Shown here one piece after another: positions 34,218 to 44,460 of a DNA stretch of 44,930 nucleotides. The notes below the pieces were generated by a model. It did not search any database. It was not told the DNA's origin and saw only the letters and a list, made by a program, of their open reading frames with translations. Source of the stretch: Byssochlamys sp. IMV 00236 (taxonomy: Eukaryota; Ascomycota; Eurotiomycetes; Eurotiales; Thermoascaceae); NCBI GenBank assembly GCA_001931875.2, contig MSJH02000737.1, positions 1 through 44,930 of the forward strand, written 5' to 3'. Positions within the stretch are counted from its first letter, which is position 1. The number at the start of each line of letters is the position of its first letter. A program made the translations under genes and the position numbers.

Positions 34218-34734
34218 ATAAACGATTTATTTCCTATTTTCCTTTGAGCCGTTTGAATTATCAGAGCTATTTTATCATTTATCTGTGTTGCCAAGAATAT
34301 ATTCTGTTCTACTCTGAGCATCATTTCATTAAGAATAAAAGACACATAATAAACATGATGTTTTACAGAATATATATGGCTTGTAATGCAATAGATCTTG
34401 ATGATATATATATATATATTTAAATAGTCTATTAAAACAAGAGCTTTATTTCATGAGCTTATTTACTTTTATGCACTCATAAAATTTCTAGAAACTATAC
34501 AGTGAGAGCCCTCAGGGTCAAACTATGTACGAGCGTGCAACTTTTTAAGCGCGGAATAGCTGTAAATTCGTGCAACTTTGTTTCAAGATATGTTACACAC
34601 TGCCAAATGGAGGACGCTGTTTATAGTCTATAGCTTGATTAAATTACGTTTTTATAATAAGTAAAATGGTGTATATTCAATTGAAAGAGCAAAAGAAAAA
34701 AAAAAGAGAGATACGGAGGGTATTGTATGACATT
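34218..34734. other. intergenic region between convergent genes
   Basis: About 0.5 kb, AT-rich, holding the 3' flanks of the Sel1 and permease genes. A short (TA)n run lies near 34408-34420. No gene seen. Confidence 0.5.
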
Positions 34735-35930
34735 TTAGGCTATAAAGTTGAAAAAACGTCTCCAACGAGGAATATGTTCATCTACTTCGGCGTCTTTTTC
34801 AATATCAAACCGGGTAACACGACCTGTTTCGAAATCAACCTCCTCCAAGGCAACCAACTTCTTTCTTGTAACAATCTTGTGAATTACATAGCACAAGATA
34901 AATGGAACGATACCAACATACTTGGTACAGAACTGAACAGCGTCAAATTGGGGAGTAAAGGCATCGTAACCTTGACCCAAGACGATCAAGATGGCGAGAA
35001 CACAAGAAAAGAGACCACTGAAAGGATAGGCCATTGCTGTGTAAGGAAGCTCAGCTATACTTCTGCCTTGACGAACATAAGCACGACGGAAACGAATATG
35101 AACACCACCAATACCAGCCCAACTGATGAAGCCTGAGACCGCAGTAATGTTTTGGAACCAAACGAAGGCCTTGTCAGCACTATAGCAATCATGATTACTA
35201 TATACATCATTGGGTTACACATGCGTACTTACCTATAAATTGATACAAAGACACAGGCAAAGCCAATAACAGAGGAAACGATGACAGCCCTGGGTTGAAG
35301 AACGTGAGAAAATGATCGTGAGAAAGTCTATACTATATTTACCAGAAAGGAGCACCGTATTTATTCACACGGCCAAGGAAAGCAGGTGCGTTGCCATCTC
35401 TTGCAAGACCAAGGAGGGTACGAGAAGTAGTGTATAAAGAAGAGTTGGCGGCAGATAAAACACTATTTGAAGATAAGAAAGATACTCGTGTAACAATTGC
35501 ATTTGATATACCTTGTAAGGACAATTGCGTTAATAATATGGGCGCCGACATCAATACCAGCAGCTTGGAAAATCAAAGTGAAAGAGGCAGTACCAGCGCC
35601 ACCGTCAGGGTTGGTTAATCCTTCATCATTATAAGGAATACACAAGCCGATCAAGAAGATGGTGCAAATGTAAAAAACAAGAATACGCCAGAAGGTATTA
35701 CGAATGGCCCTTGGTACAGTCTTTGTAGGGTTCTTGGCTTCACCAGCGGTGATACCGACTATCCAATACAAATTAGTATCTCACAGGGTCACATGTATCA
35801 GGTATGGCACTATTACCAATTTCAGTTCCTTGAAACGAGAAACCCGCGGAAAGTAATACACTTATGGTACCTACTGCTCCGTTGTTAAAAGCACCAGGGT
35901 TTTTCCAGTACCTAAAAATGCAGGGTGAGT

Positions 35931-35971
<41 letters not shown>

Positions 35972-37213
35972 AGGGTCTTACTCAAAACCGATTACATGGC
36001 CACCGACAGCACCAGCAGCAACAAGGATACCTAGTTTAAATCACTGAGTACCAGCGTAATTGGCTGCGCAATGTTTTTTTTTCTTACCAATAATAATGAA
36101 CACAATAACAATTAAAATTTTGATCAAGGCAAACCAGTATTCGAGTTCACCATAGATTCTAACTCCCATAAAGTTGACAGCAACGATTAGCACTAAAAAG
36201 ATTGTTGACCATGCAGGGTCAGGCATAGTTTGGCCCCAGAATTTAATAATGGTTGCAGCTGCAGCAAGTTCTGTATATTACGTAGTTATTTGTCAATCCA
36301 TGCTGTTTCAAAATAAACAATTTCTAAAATCGTACCTGTAGCAATTGTAACAGCCTTTGGTGGAGGGCAGATGTTGGTTAGTAAAGAAAAAGAACGCATC
36401 ATGTCTTTAAGAGCTTACCCACTATGAAAACAATGAATATTAGTTTAAGCTTTGTTGCATGTTTTCTATAAAAAACTTACTGAGAACCAATAGTTCCAAC
36501 CCAAAGCAAAACCGAGGGAGGGTTCAACGAATCTTGTTGCATAATGATTAAATGAACCGGATACTATAGCAATCAATGAGTACACTGAATATGTCAGAGC
36601 TTATAAATTGCTTTACCAGGCATGAAGGTAGCCATTTCACCTAGACATGTCATAATACAATACACCTATCATCACAAAATAAGTCGAACTGTATTAATTG
36701 AGAAATCAAAGTTGAGGTCAATTACCATAAATCCCACTAACAAAAATAGTAAGTTACACTATTCGTTGAGTTTCAATGTATGTACTACTTACCAACACAG
36801 TAGGCAATCAAAGCACCAGCGGGACCAGCCTACAAAAAGTCGATTAGGTTTTTTTTTTTTTTAAAAAAAAGAAAAAAGTAATATGAACCTCAGCAATGCT
36901 GCTACCAGAACTCAAGAATAAACCAGTGCTTCAAAATAAGAGTTAGTAAAGAAATATGATATATTGATCGACTATCTTTTTACCCAATAGCACCACCCAG
37001 TGAAATCATTTGGATGTGTCTAGCATCTAAACCTCTATGAGTTCCATGTTGAAGTGATTCCAAATCTTCTTCATCTCCAATGGCATTTTTTGATCGTTTT
37101 GAATGATATGAACTACTGTCCATTTTTTCAATCTCGTATTCTGGAGGAGGTTTTTCTGCGCTGTGATGAGCTTTTATAGTGCCTTCTTGTTCTACCGAGA
37201 ATTTATTGCTCAT
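34735..37213 (-). CDS. amino-acid permease (APC/YAT family), 15 exons
   Basis: A 555-residue, ~12-TM plasma-membrane amino-acid/H+ symporter like Dip5/Gap1. Exons: 37213-36984, 36928-36889, 36829-36793, 36736-36726, 36665-36617, 36563-36481, 36421-36419, 36354-36336, 36270-36088, 36030-35982, 35911-35817, 35758-35512, 35462-35343, 35289-35233, 35179-34735. The total is exactly in frame. Motifs: RHIQMISLGGAIGTGLFLSS, GPAGALIAYC, CLGEMATFMPVSGSFNHYAT, RFVEPSLGFALGWNYWFSW, FQGTEIVGITAGEAKNPTKT, SAANSSLYTTSRTLLGLA and the C-terminal SGFISWAGIGGVHIRFR-type segment. The exon at 36421-36419 is only TGG, giving the conserved W of YWFSW. Another exon is 11 nt. One intron contains a 31-nt poly(T). Substrate unknown. 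Confidence 0.92.
35939..35969. repeat. 31-nt poly(A) in permease intron
   Basis: A homopolymer inside the intron 35912-35981, reading as poly(T) on the coding strand upstream of the acceptor. Confidence 0.9.
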
Positions 37214-37320
37214 ACAAAAAAAAAAGATAATTAAAAGAAAAAAGGAAGAGAAAGCTTAAAAACAAAATTTAATCTTTGTTACGCGCAAATTTTATCTGAA
37301 AAAAAAGTGATAGGCGGACA

Positions 37321-38008
37321 TTAGATGGAATAAAGGCTGCCCATAAAATTGAGAAGTCTCTGCTGATTGGTCTCTAGGATGAGACCTTTTGCTATAACTT
37401 CGTCAATGATCATGTGAACTTTTTCGAGGTTGAACACAAGATCAAGTTCCGTCTATTCCATTTTGCTTATTATGCAGTTTTACACAAGAAAAAAAAATAT
37501 TTGCTCTTACTGCTTTTTCAAATGTTTGGTTCATAGTTTCTATGGCAATGAATTCACACAGTTTTTCAAACTCTTTTTTTTTTTTTGAAATCTTACCAAC
37601 ACAAAGTTGAATGAGTTCAAGCATAGAAAACTCATTCTATTATATAATTGGTTAATATCCACTTTAATCTAATTCCTATAAACGTACATCGTCCAGATCG
37701 CATCCAATAATAAAGTATAACGAAGCATACACACGGTAAACTTGCTACTTTTAGTAACTCTTTTTTTGCCCTGTAGTAAAATTACCTATTTTATACTCAT
37801 CTAGTTGAAAGAATAACGTCTGTTCTTTAGTTAGAAACGTTCTTCTTCTTATTATTATTATTATTATTATTCTTGCCTGATTTTGTTCTCTTGTTATACA
37901 TTTCCTAGCTATTTCTAACTCAAATGCTGAAGTATCTTGAATTGTCTGATAATATTTCGCACATCTTGTTTTGCATGATCTATTGACTATTAAAAAAAAT
38001 CGTATCAT
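37321..38008 (-). CDS. clathrin-type adaptor small subunit, AP-4 sigma-like
   Basis: A 139-residue sigma adaptin in six exons: 38008-37877, 37819-37786, 37740-37688, 37636-37597, 37539-37511, 37452-37321. It starts MIRFFLIVNRSCKTRCAKYY; then comes ITREQNQ|TLFFQLDEYKIVYRVYASLY, then IIGCDLDDNEFSMLELIQL, then CVETMNQTFEKATELDLVFN and EKVHMIIDEVIAKGLILETN. From remembered family sequences, MIxFFLxVN and FNLxKVHxIxDE..GxxxETN fit AP-4 sigma best. AP-1/AP-2 sigma would have FNFEKAYxxLDE, and AP-3 would start MIKAILIFN. AP-4 sorts cargo at the trans-Golgi. The first intron has a GC donor (CAG|GCAAGA) and an ATT repeat. The length is right for the family. Assignment between sigma classes is the weak point. 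Confidence 0.85.
37851..37871. repeat. ATT trinucleotide microsatellite
   Basis: Seven ATT units inside the GC-AG intron of the sigma-adaptin gene. Confidence 0.9.
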
Positions 38009-38487
38009 TTCTCTTTCTCTTTCTCTTTTGTGACAAAAATAAAGCGAAAAAGAATTATTTTTATAAAAATAATAATTAAATTCAACTGACTTCGGAGTTC
38101 GAAAAAGAAAAACGATAAATGATTGAAACAAACATTAAACGCGTAGAACAGCAGTTGTATGTGAGATGAGAGACATACCACGAGACGATTAGATTGATTA
38201 AAATATTATATAGACTCATCAAACAATGAGAGAGAGTGATACAGACATTCTAATTCCAGAGGTAAATTTGGTATTGCTTCTACCAGTGTTTGGCTATCCA
38301 AATGCTTTACTGATCCGTATTCTCGAGATAGAAAGAAAGATTAGAGCAAAATAAAGAGAAAAAGATGCACTGTTGTATGTCATAATGTGGTATGCTTAAC
38401 CTCAAGTTAGACTGTACAACAAGAGTTACAAAGTCATATGACCTAATTTACAAGGAGATTGGATAAAAAAAGCAAGTGATGTTTATT
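38009..38487. other. intergenic region, sigma-adaptin promoter
   Basis: About 0.48 kb. It holds the 5' flank of the adaptin gene, with a purine/pyrimidine-skewed tract at 38009-38031 and the small ORF described separately. Confidence 0.5.
38226..38354 (+). CDS. small ORF, 42 codons, uncertain
   Basis: An intact ATG-to-TAA frame lies in an otherwise empty gap. It begins MRESDTDILIPE and continues with a hydrophobic stretch (VNLVLLLPVFGYPNALLIRI) and a basic end (ERKIRAK), as in a small single-pass membrane protein. A TATATAG sequence lies about 25 bp before the ATG. No homologue recognised; a chance frame is quite possible. Confidence 0.2.
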   Translation: MRESDTDILIPEVNLVLLLPVFGYPNALLIRILEIERKIRAK

Positions 38488-41400
38488 TTAAGCATCTCTT
38501 TCATTTAAGGCTATAAACCTTGATAAACTAGATTTTAGCTTACTGAATTGCTGCTCATGAATTGCCCTTGACAAATAATGTTAGTCACTTATTCAATCAA
38601 TCATCTATAACACTTACGCTGCCCACTTGTTCATAAATTCGCTCTTCTTCTCTACGCTTGTATAATCCATAGGTACTTGATCCATAACACTTGCCATCCA
38701 TTGGATAGATTCATTAGGCAGTGATTTTGATAGCGATATCACCAATCTCATCGAATCATCAGTTACTTCCGAGGAAAAGTAGCTTAGCATCCCGTTCATC
38801 AATAGTGACATCAGATTTCCTCCAAATTCCTTAAATAAGCCAAGTACGATATCAACTAGTAAATGATTATCCACCAATTCACGGAAAAATGCAATAGTGT
38901 CCAACAAGCTGACATTATCTTTCATCGGTAACCCAGCCAAACCTGCTCTAAACACTGTCGACAATAGCACAGGGTCCTGCAGGAGTAACTCGGGCCTATC
39001 CTTTAAGGTACAAGTGATCAGTTTGAAATAATCTCCTATTGCTGCGGAAATGCTATCAAGTGGTACTGTTTGTAGCTTTATAAACAAGATTTCGCTCATT
39101 TTTTTGACAAGTTCCCAACACAGACCAGTCATTTCTTGTTGTTGAATGAAATTGACTACCAGTTTCTGAGCTACCCACACGTACACTCCATGACCAGTTG
39201 CTTCAAATGCTTTCACCATACGTTCCATAATTTGAGGAACTAAGGGCAAAAGGTGCTGACGATAAGAGCGAATCATTTCAACAAAACATTTGCAAAGAGG
39301 CTCACAGATCGTATTCACACCGCCGAATTGAGTTAATGTCAAGTCAAACACGGGCCAAAGTTCATTGATAAAGTTAATACATGGATGAGGTTGGCCAAGC
39401 GGTACTTCAGGTTGAATGACTTTGAAGAATATACTAATCAGAATTGCAGTGTCTATAAGGAATACAAAATTATATATCGTCTATATATTTTAATAGAAAA
39501 GAAGCACGTACCTCCAATTTTTACGTAGCTTTTAACATCATCAGTAACCGAGACACCGCTTTGAGCTTTTGTCACAAGCTCATGTAGTTGCTGGACGACT
39601 GGCAAACAAAATATTTGCAATGCATTTTGAATTTCACTCACAGGAAGCTGAGCAAGTACATGTGAAATAGCTTCAGTCACTTCATTATCATCAGGGTAAT
39701 CAAGCGTTCTAATAATGTTGACATAGAATACTTGTAGCTGTGAGATGTACTCTACAAGTTGCTATACAAATGGTTAGATATTAAACAATTATAATTAAAA
39801 GACATTACCTTACTACAGTCCTTGCAAAGATATTTAAGAGCAAGCGCACTAGCTGCAGCTACTTCTGGATCCTGAAATCCAGAAGAAATGAAGTTTAGTT
39901 GATATGTGATGTACTGAGGATGATATTTTGTCCAGAATGAATAGCGTGAAATAACAAGTATCGCAGCATAGCGAATCTTTGGATGGTCGGGTAGTTTTGA
40001 TAACATTTCCATAATGGCTGGCATCACATCATTTTCGTCTGAAGGAACTTCGGATCCCATTGAACGAAGAGAGAAAATAGGCGCTTCAATTTGTTGCCAA
40101 GTTGCATTAGGCTGAGCAAGTAAATTGGTGACCAAGTGAAGGGGTTTTGCTAAGCAGCGCTGAGGCGTTAGAATACGACAACAGTCCTTTAATGTATCAC
40201 CCATGTGATGTCTAAAGTCTCGGAATTCATCTCTGTCTTCTGCTGTCATGACGTTTTCTTCGGGAGGGTACTGAAGATGCTTTAGCATAATATCTACTAG
40301 TGTATCAAAGTAGGGTGCCAAGCGTGGTATGGCTGCTTGATATTTTTCGCTTATAAGGGTGTTTGTCAACTCGTACCAGAATTTGAAAGTCATCTCAACC
40401 ACTTCAAAGTCTTTGTAGGCTGCACATTCACCAATACCATCAAGTAGTACACCAAATGCTTCAGGGTGTAGGGCGATTAACGTCACATATGCATCACCTG
40501 CTTCGGTAAATATTCTACAATAGCCAGCAACAGCCTCGTCGTTGTCATCTCCAATGGCTATTCTTAATTTGTTAAGCATAGGCCCAAAGAGTGGATAAAT
40601 CTGTTCTATCACTTCTTTATATTCGTTCACATCACGCGTTTCCCTTATAATCTCCACGATAACATCAGAGCAAACTTCAAATAGTTCTTCAGAGCCAAGT
40701 CCTTCAAATGCAAATCCGAATAAGGGACTGGCCACAATTGATTTGATGTCAATTGATCCTGTATAAATCCAGCTATCCAAGCATCTAAATATCTGCTCCT
40801 GAAGTTCAATATCGTCTCCTGCAAAAGAATGATTAGACATCTTTTAGGCATACTTTGCTGTACTTACCACTAGTTTGCATATACGAATTCAGTAACTGCA
40901 AGACTTCTTCGGCATTGTCGTCAATGAGCTCTTTTGCTCTTACCTTATACTCTTCATTCTGAACAAGAGGATATCAGTTTCTGATTCTATTTCTCCTTTT
41001 CATCACTTACACTTAAAGGTATTCTCGAGTTACTTTCCATTTCTTCAGACAGGACTTTGAGTATCTCAAGTAAGAGAGTGACTTTTTCTCGTGATCGACC
41101 AAATGCTTCTGTGAGATCAGGAATCACCGTTTTCCAATCTAACATCTGAATGGCCAGGTCAGCTAATGCAAGGCATAGCTGAACCCTCACAGCTCGGATC
41201 TCACCAACACGCGTGCATAGGAATCCTAAAAGCGAATCGCGTAATTGTAAACGAGCTGTGGCGTCTAAATCAATCAAGTCGGATACAATCTATTGCAAGG
41301 AATAAGTTATGCAGGTCCTGATATTGTAAATACAAAACTTTACTTTGATCTTGAGAGTTTGTGCAGCAAATAAGTAAGCCTGTACGTTTGAGTTGTCACT

Positions 41401-41602
41401 TTTTAAAATGTAATCAGCAGTTGCCCAAGCTTCGTGCTGGAATACCAAATTAGCATCTATACACACATCATAAACAAAGGCGTACCTTTCTTTGAAATCG
41501 TTCTAAAAAGCGAGTAATTTCTTTCTTATTTGCTGAATTGTCTACATCATAAAGGTCATGGAGTGCTTTAAGCACTTCAACTGCAGATTCCAAACTGGTC
41601 AT
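38488..41602 (-). CDS. importin-beta family receptor Mtr10/transportin-3
   Basis: A 917-residue karyopherin in eight exons: 41602-41486, 41436-41344, 41289-41011, 40958-40868, 40818-39809, 39761-39512, 39452-38618, 38566-38488, all frame-consistent. It matches the TNPO3/Mtr10 family (human TNPO3 923 residues), which imports SR-type mRNA-binding proteins and may affect tRNA traffic. Landmarks: N-terminal AWATADYILKSDNSNVQAYL-type importin repeat; LRDSLLGFLCTRVGEIRAVR-type second repeat; CLDSWIYTGSI; MLKHLQYPPEENVMTAEDRD and EFRDFRHHMGDTLKDCCRIL, a TNPO3 hallmark; PIFSLRSMGSEV; and LCWELVKKMSE-like C-terminal HEAT repeats. The last exon, joined by a GC|G split alanine, gives AIHEQQFSKLKSSLSRFIAL. 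It is divergent from the PP4R2 gene with a 254-bp shared promoter. Confidence 0.92.
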
Positions 41603-41785
41603 CCTTTAAAAAGTTTAAGAAGAGAAGAAAAAAAAAAAAGAAGAAAAATAATAATTTTTCTTAATAAAAACACTTATTGTGCTTGATATTCAGGAAGCAA
41701 TATATCAAGAAGTGATCTTTAGGTCTTTTTGTCTTTTTTAACTTAAAGTAGCCCTTGAACTGTTGCTTGATAAAGGTCATTTTAG

Positions 41786-41790
41786 CCAAT
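41786..41790 (+). promoter_or_regulatory. CCAAT box in shared bidirectional promoter
   Basis: CCAAT (in TTTAGCCAATAAGA) lies in the 254-bp gap between two divergent start codons (41602 and 41857), about 70 bp before the PP4R2 ATG. It may serve both genes. Confidence 0.4.
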
Positions 41791-41856
41791 AAGAACGCGG
41801 TGTAAGCGCGAGTACACTATTTTTTTACACTTTTTTCCCCTTCTTTTTCTTCTCAA

Positions 41857-42833
41857 ATGTCAAGCCCTGGCAATGACAGTCGCATTTCGGATTCAAATGG
41901 TTCAAGTCAACAAAGTAATGGTAATGCAGTAACTGAAAGTCAGTCAAATGTTAGACAAGAAGCACGGCCAGATCTTGTAGAAATTGATGGTTTTGAATCA
42001 TTAAAGTCATCAGAGCAACAGGCACTTGAAGCACTTGAAAAGATTGCAGAAACAAATCAAGTCATGATACCTTGGTCAGAATTGAGGATAATCCTGAATC
42101 GTATCGTATCAAAGGTTAGCTTCTTTATTTTTTATTTTGTTAATGTATTGATGAAGTGATAAATTGCAGCAATCACGCATTATGGATCCTAAGCTACAAG
42201 ATAGCAATGTACGAAACCAAGCTGATCGTATCACAGCAGATATTTCAGAAATATTACAAAAGCTAGAAGAGTAAGTTGATATGTTTATAAAAAGAGACGT
42301 TGACTTACGAGGCTACACGTATGAACACACAGTTGCCCCTTTACCATTCAGCGTGTCTGTGAATTGGTTGTGAACCCAACCCAGCATTACAAAACATATC
42401 TTAAATACCTTCGTGCTCTCCAAAAGGTAAATTGGTTGATAGTAATAATGGTTACTTATTGAATCAGACATTGGGAGTGAGGTCTAGTTGGCAAGAGTTT
42501 GTAGATAGACGTAGAAATGCAGCTAGAGAAAGAACTGAGGATGACTCAGAAGGATTTTATGGTACTGTCTCCATGGCATCTACAGTTCCCTTGAGTGATA
42601 ATGAGGAAACGAATGAAGAAACAAATGAAGAAATAAATGAAGAGACGAATGAAGAGACGAACGAAGAGACGAACGATGTGGCCGAACAGGATATGGATCG
42701 ACCACAGATGAATGGTATAGAAGAGCCGTGCGATGAAGTAGAACAAAGTAATGAACAAGAGGATAATACAATAGAGGCAACAGAAAGTAGAGAAGACGAC
42801 AGAGAAGACAACAAAGAAGATAACACAGATTAA
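41857..42833 (+). CDS. protein phosphatase 4 regulatory subunit 2 (Psy4/PPP4R2)
   Basis: A 272-residue protein in four exons: 41857-42114, 42170-42270, 42333-42426, 42468-42833. It is the R2-type subunit of the PP4 complex, which in yeast and animals dephosphorylates gamma-H2AX and other DNA-damage targets. The conserved core reads LEALEKIAETNQVMIPWSEL, then DISEILQKLEDCPFTIQRVC with ELVVNPTQHYKTYLKYLRAL, matching PPP4R2 'TGQTMIPW' and 'PFTIQRLCELL'. The 41-nt last intron is the shortest here. The C-terminal 100 residues are strongly acidic, with a six-unit EETNEE-type repeat, as in human PPP4R2's acidic tail. The start is ATG MSSPGNDSR after a T/C-rich tract. It is divergent from the importin gene. 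Confidence 0.9.
42603..42674 (+). repeat. 12-bp coding minisatellite, six units
   Basis: Six near-perfect units of GAAGAGACGAAT type inside the PP4R2 acidic tail, encoding the repeated tetrapeptide EETN. Expected to vary in copy number between strains. Confidence 0.9.
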
Positions 42834-43356
42834 GCATTATTTATAAAAATGGCCACTAGACACAACCATGTATAAAATGCTCATAAATATAAATTAATGT
42901 ATTTCATCATTAAACACTAAAAAAGCATTGAATATTTCAGAATTTTAAAGAAACATTCTTTTTGAAAACGGCAGAATAGACAATGTCAATTATTCTGGAA
43001 TGAGGATAATATAAACTAAGAAGCAGACTTACTGCCTTGAATAATATGATGTAAATAATTCCTGGTTGAACACATTTTTTATGTGAGTATGACACGCTTG
43101 TGTAATTAGATCAGGGTACGATATTAAGGGTTTACTTATACAGAATTTCCAAAAATTATTGACACTGATGCCAAGAGTAAAATTCGTACTTGTTAAATTC
43201 TAATGTCATGTTAACCATTGGTTGATTTCGCTTGCTGACAAACTAAATGTCGTATATGTAGAAGCTTTGTCGTACAAAATATATGTATATTAACCATGGA
43301 AGCACCGTCAGCTCTTTTTTTTACTTTCTTTCTCATTAAAAACCGAGTATTACAAA
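42834..43356. other. intergenic region upstream of chimeric transposase ORF
   Basis: About 0.5 kb, AT-rich. It contains the first copy of a 13-bp direct repeat, CCATGGAAGCACC (43294-43306), which recurs inside the downstream ORF at 44081-44093. No exon seen. Confidence 0.5.
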
Positions 43357-44244
43357 ATGAGCTTTCAAATTTTTTATGAAGACGGGCACGGTAATGCAGT
43401 TGATGAATACGGTAGACCTGTGCCTATGGACTATATCATTGATGAGGAGCGATATGCTTTAGAAACAGTTAGTTCATACACCCATTATTTACATAATCAG
43501 CCTCAGGGGAATAGTTTCGATATAGGCTTTATGGCAGATGAAGATGCAAAAGATGACGTAGATGTTTGCATGAAGGAGGCGTCGAGTAAGCGAGCATACA
43601 CACTCTATATGGATTATGACAAAGTTAGATTCTTTAATCTGATGTTTGAGAGAGTTATGAGTGCTTCAGCAGCTGCGAAACAATTAGGTATTCATGTCCG
43701 CACAGCTCAAAGATGGGCCCAAATGTACAAAACAGATCTTGATAATATTTTTATAAAGCATAAGAAAACCGGTCGCTCGCGTATACTTCATGAAGAACAC
43801 AAGCAAGTGATCTTGGAGTACATAGATGAGAATCCTTCAGCCGCCTTGGAGCAAGTAATGGAGCGACTACTTCAAAAGTGTCAGGATCTCAAGGTCTCTA
43901 AAAGCACTGTCTATAATTTTGTAAGAACTGAATGTAACTTGTCACTCAAAAAGGCTCAATTTCAGCCTGTAGATAGAAACAGTGGAGAAAAAATTCAGGA
44001 GCGTTTTGATTGGGTTCGTAAGTGGGAATGTACGGATATGGACTTTGTTTGTATATGCACCAATTCATACTGTAGACCCGCCATGGAAGCACCAGATAGA
44101 TATCGCTTATGGAACAGGGATGTTGCTGCTTGCCTCAATTACATGCACATACTTCGTGGACTTCGACGTAATGGTATGGTTCCTCATAGGTTTAGCCGGG
44201 TTGCTGTTGCTCCTACAAGACATCGAAGAAGAGTGGACGATTAG
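43357..44244 (+). CDS. chimeric ORF: Tc1/mariner-like transposase N-half fused to Fanzor/TnpB-like C-end
   Basis: A 295-codon single-exon ORF. Residues ~1-75 are acidic and of unknown type. Residues ~75-230 match fungal Tc1/mariner-like transposase N-termini: a helix-turn-helix (MSASAAAKQLGIHVRTAQRW), KTGRSRILHEEHKQVILEYI, VSKSTVYNFVRTECNLSLKK and ERFDWVRKWECTDMDFV, the point just before the first DDE aspartate region. There the similarity stops. Residues ~230-295 instead read CICTNSYC...DRYRLWNRDVAACLNYMHIL, like the zinc-ribbon plus RuvC-III (RDxxAxxN) end of Fanzor/TnpB-type RNA-guided nucleases. No DDE triad and no complete RuvC can be present, so it is catalytically dead as either enzyme. 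It is most likely a relic, though the frame is intact. Confidence 0.7.
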   Translation: MSFQIFYEDGHGNAVDEYGRPVPMDYIIDEERYALETVSSYTHYLHNQPQGNSFDIGFMADEDAKDDVDVCMKEASSKRAYTLYMDYDKVRFFNLMFERVMSASAAAKQLGIHVRTAQRWAQMYKTDLDNIFIKHKKTGRSRILHEEHKQVILEYIDENPSAALEQVMERLLQKCQDLKVSKSTVYNFVRTECNLSLKKAQFQPVDRNSGEKIQERFDWVRKWECTDMDFVCICTNSYCRPAMEAPDRYRLWNRDVAACLNYMHILRGLRRNGMVPHRFSRVAVAPTRHRRRVDD

Positions 44245-44460
44245 GAGCAACCAAGAACTAGAATACGCATAGGCAGTTCTCCGTCCTAGTTATTGCTAGG
44301 ACACATCTATATGCCTTTGGGGTAAGTTATATATAATAATCTTCTTACATAACTAACTGTATAATTCTTTATATTCTCTCTCCTTGGTACTTATTACTCT
44401 CATTTATATGTCGTCTGCTTTTATGTATTTTATTTTTAACCTTCGCGTAAATACTTTTTT
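44245..44460. other. 3' flank of chimeric ORF
   Basis: Contains the hairpin described separately, then AT-rich sequence. If a Fanzor-like element contributed the ORF's 3' end, this is where its guide-RNA region would lie. Confidence 0.4.
44283..44302. other. perfect 7-bp hairpin downstream of Fanzor-like end
   Basis: GTCCTAG-TTATTG-CTAGGAC: a 7-bp perfect stem with a 6-nt loop, 39 bp after the chimeric ORF's stop. It could be part of a degenerate omega-RNA-like structure, an inverted-repeat end, or chance. Confidence 0.6.
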
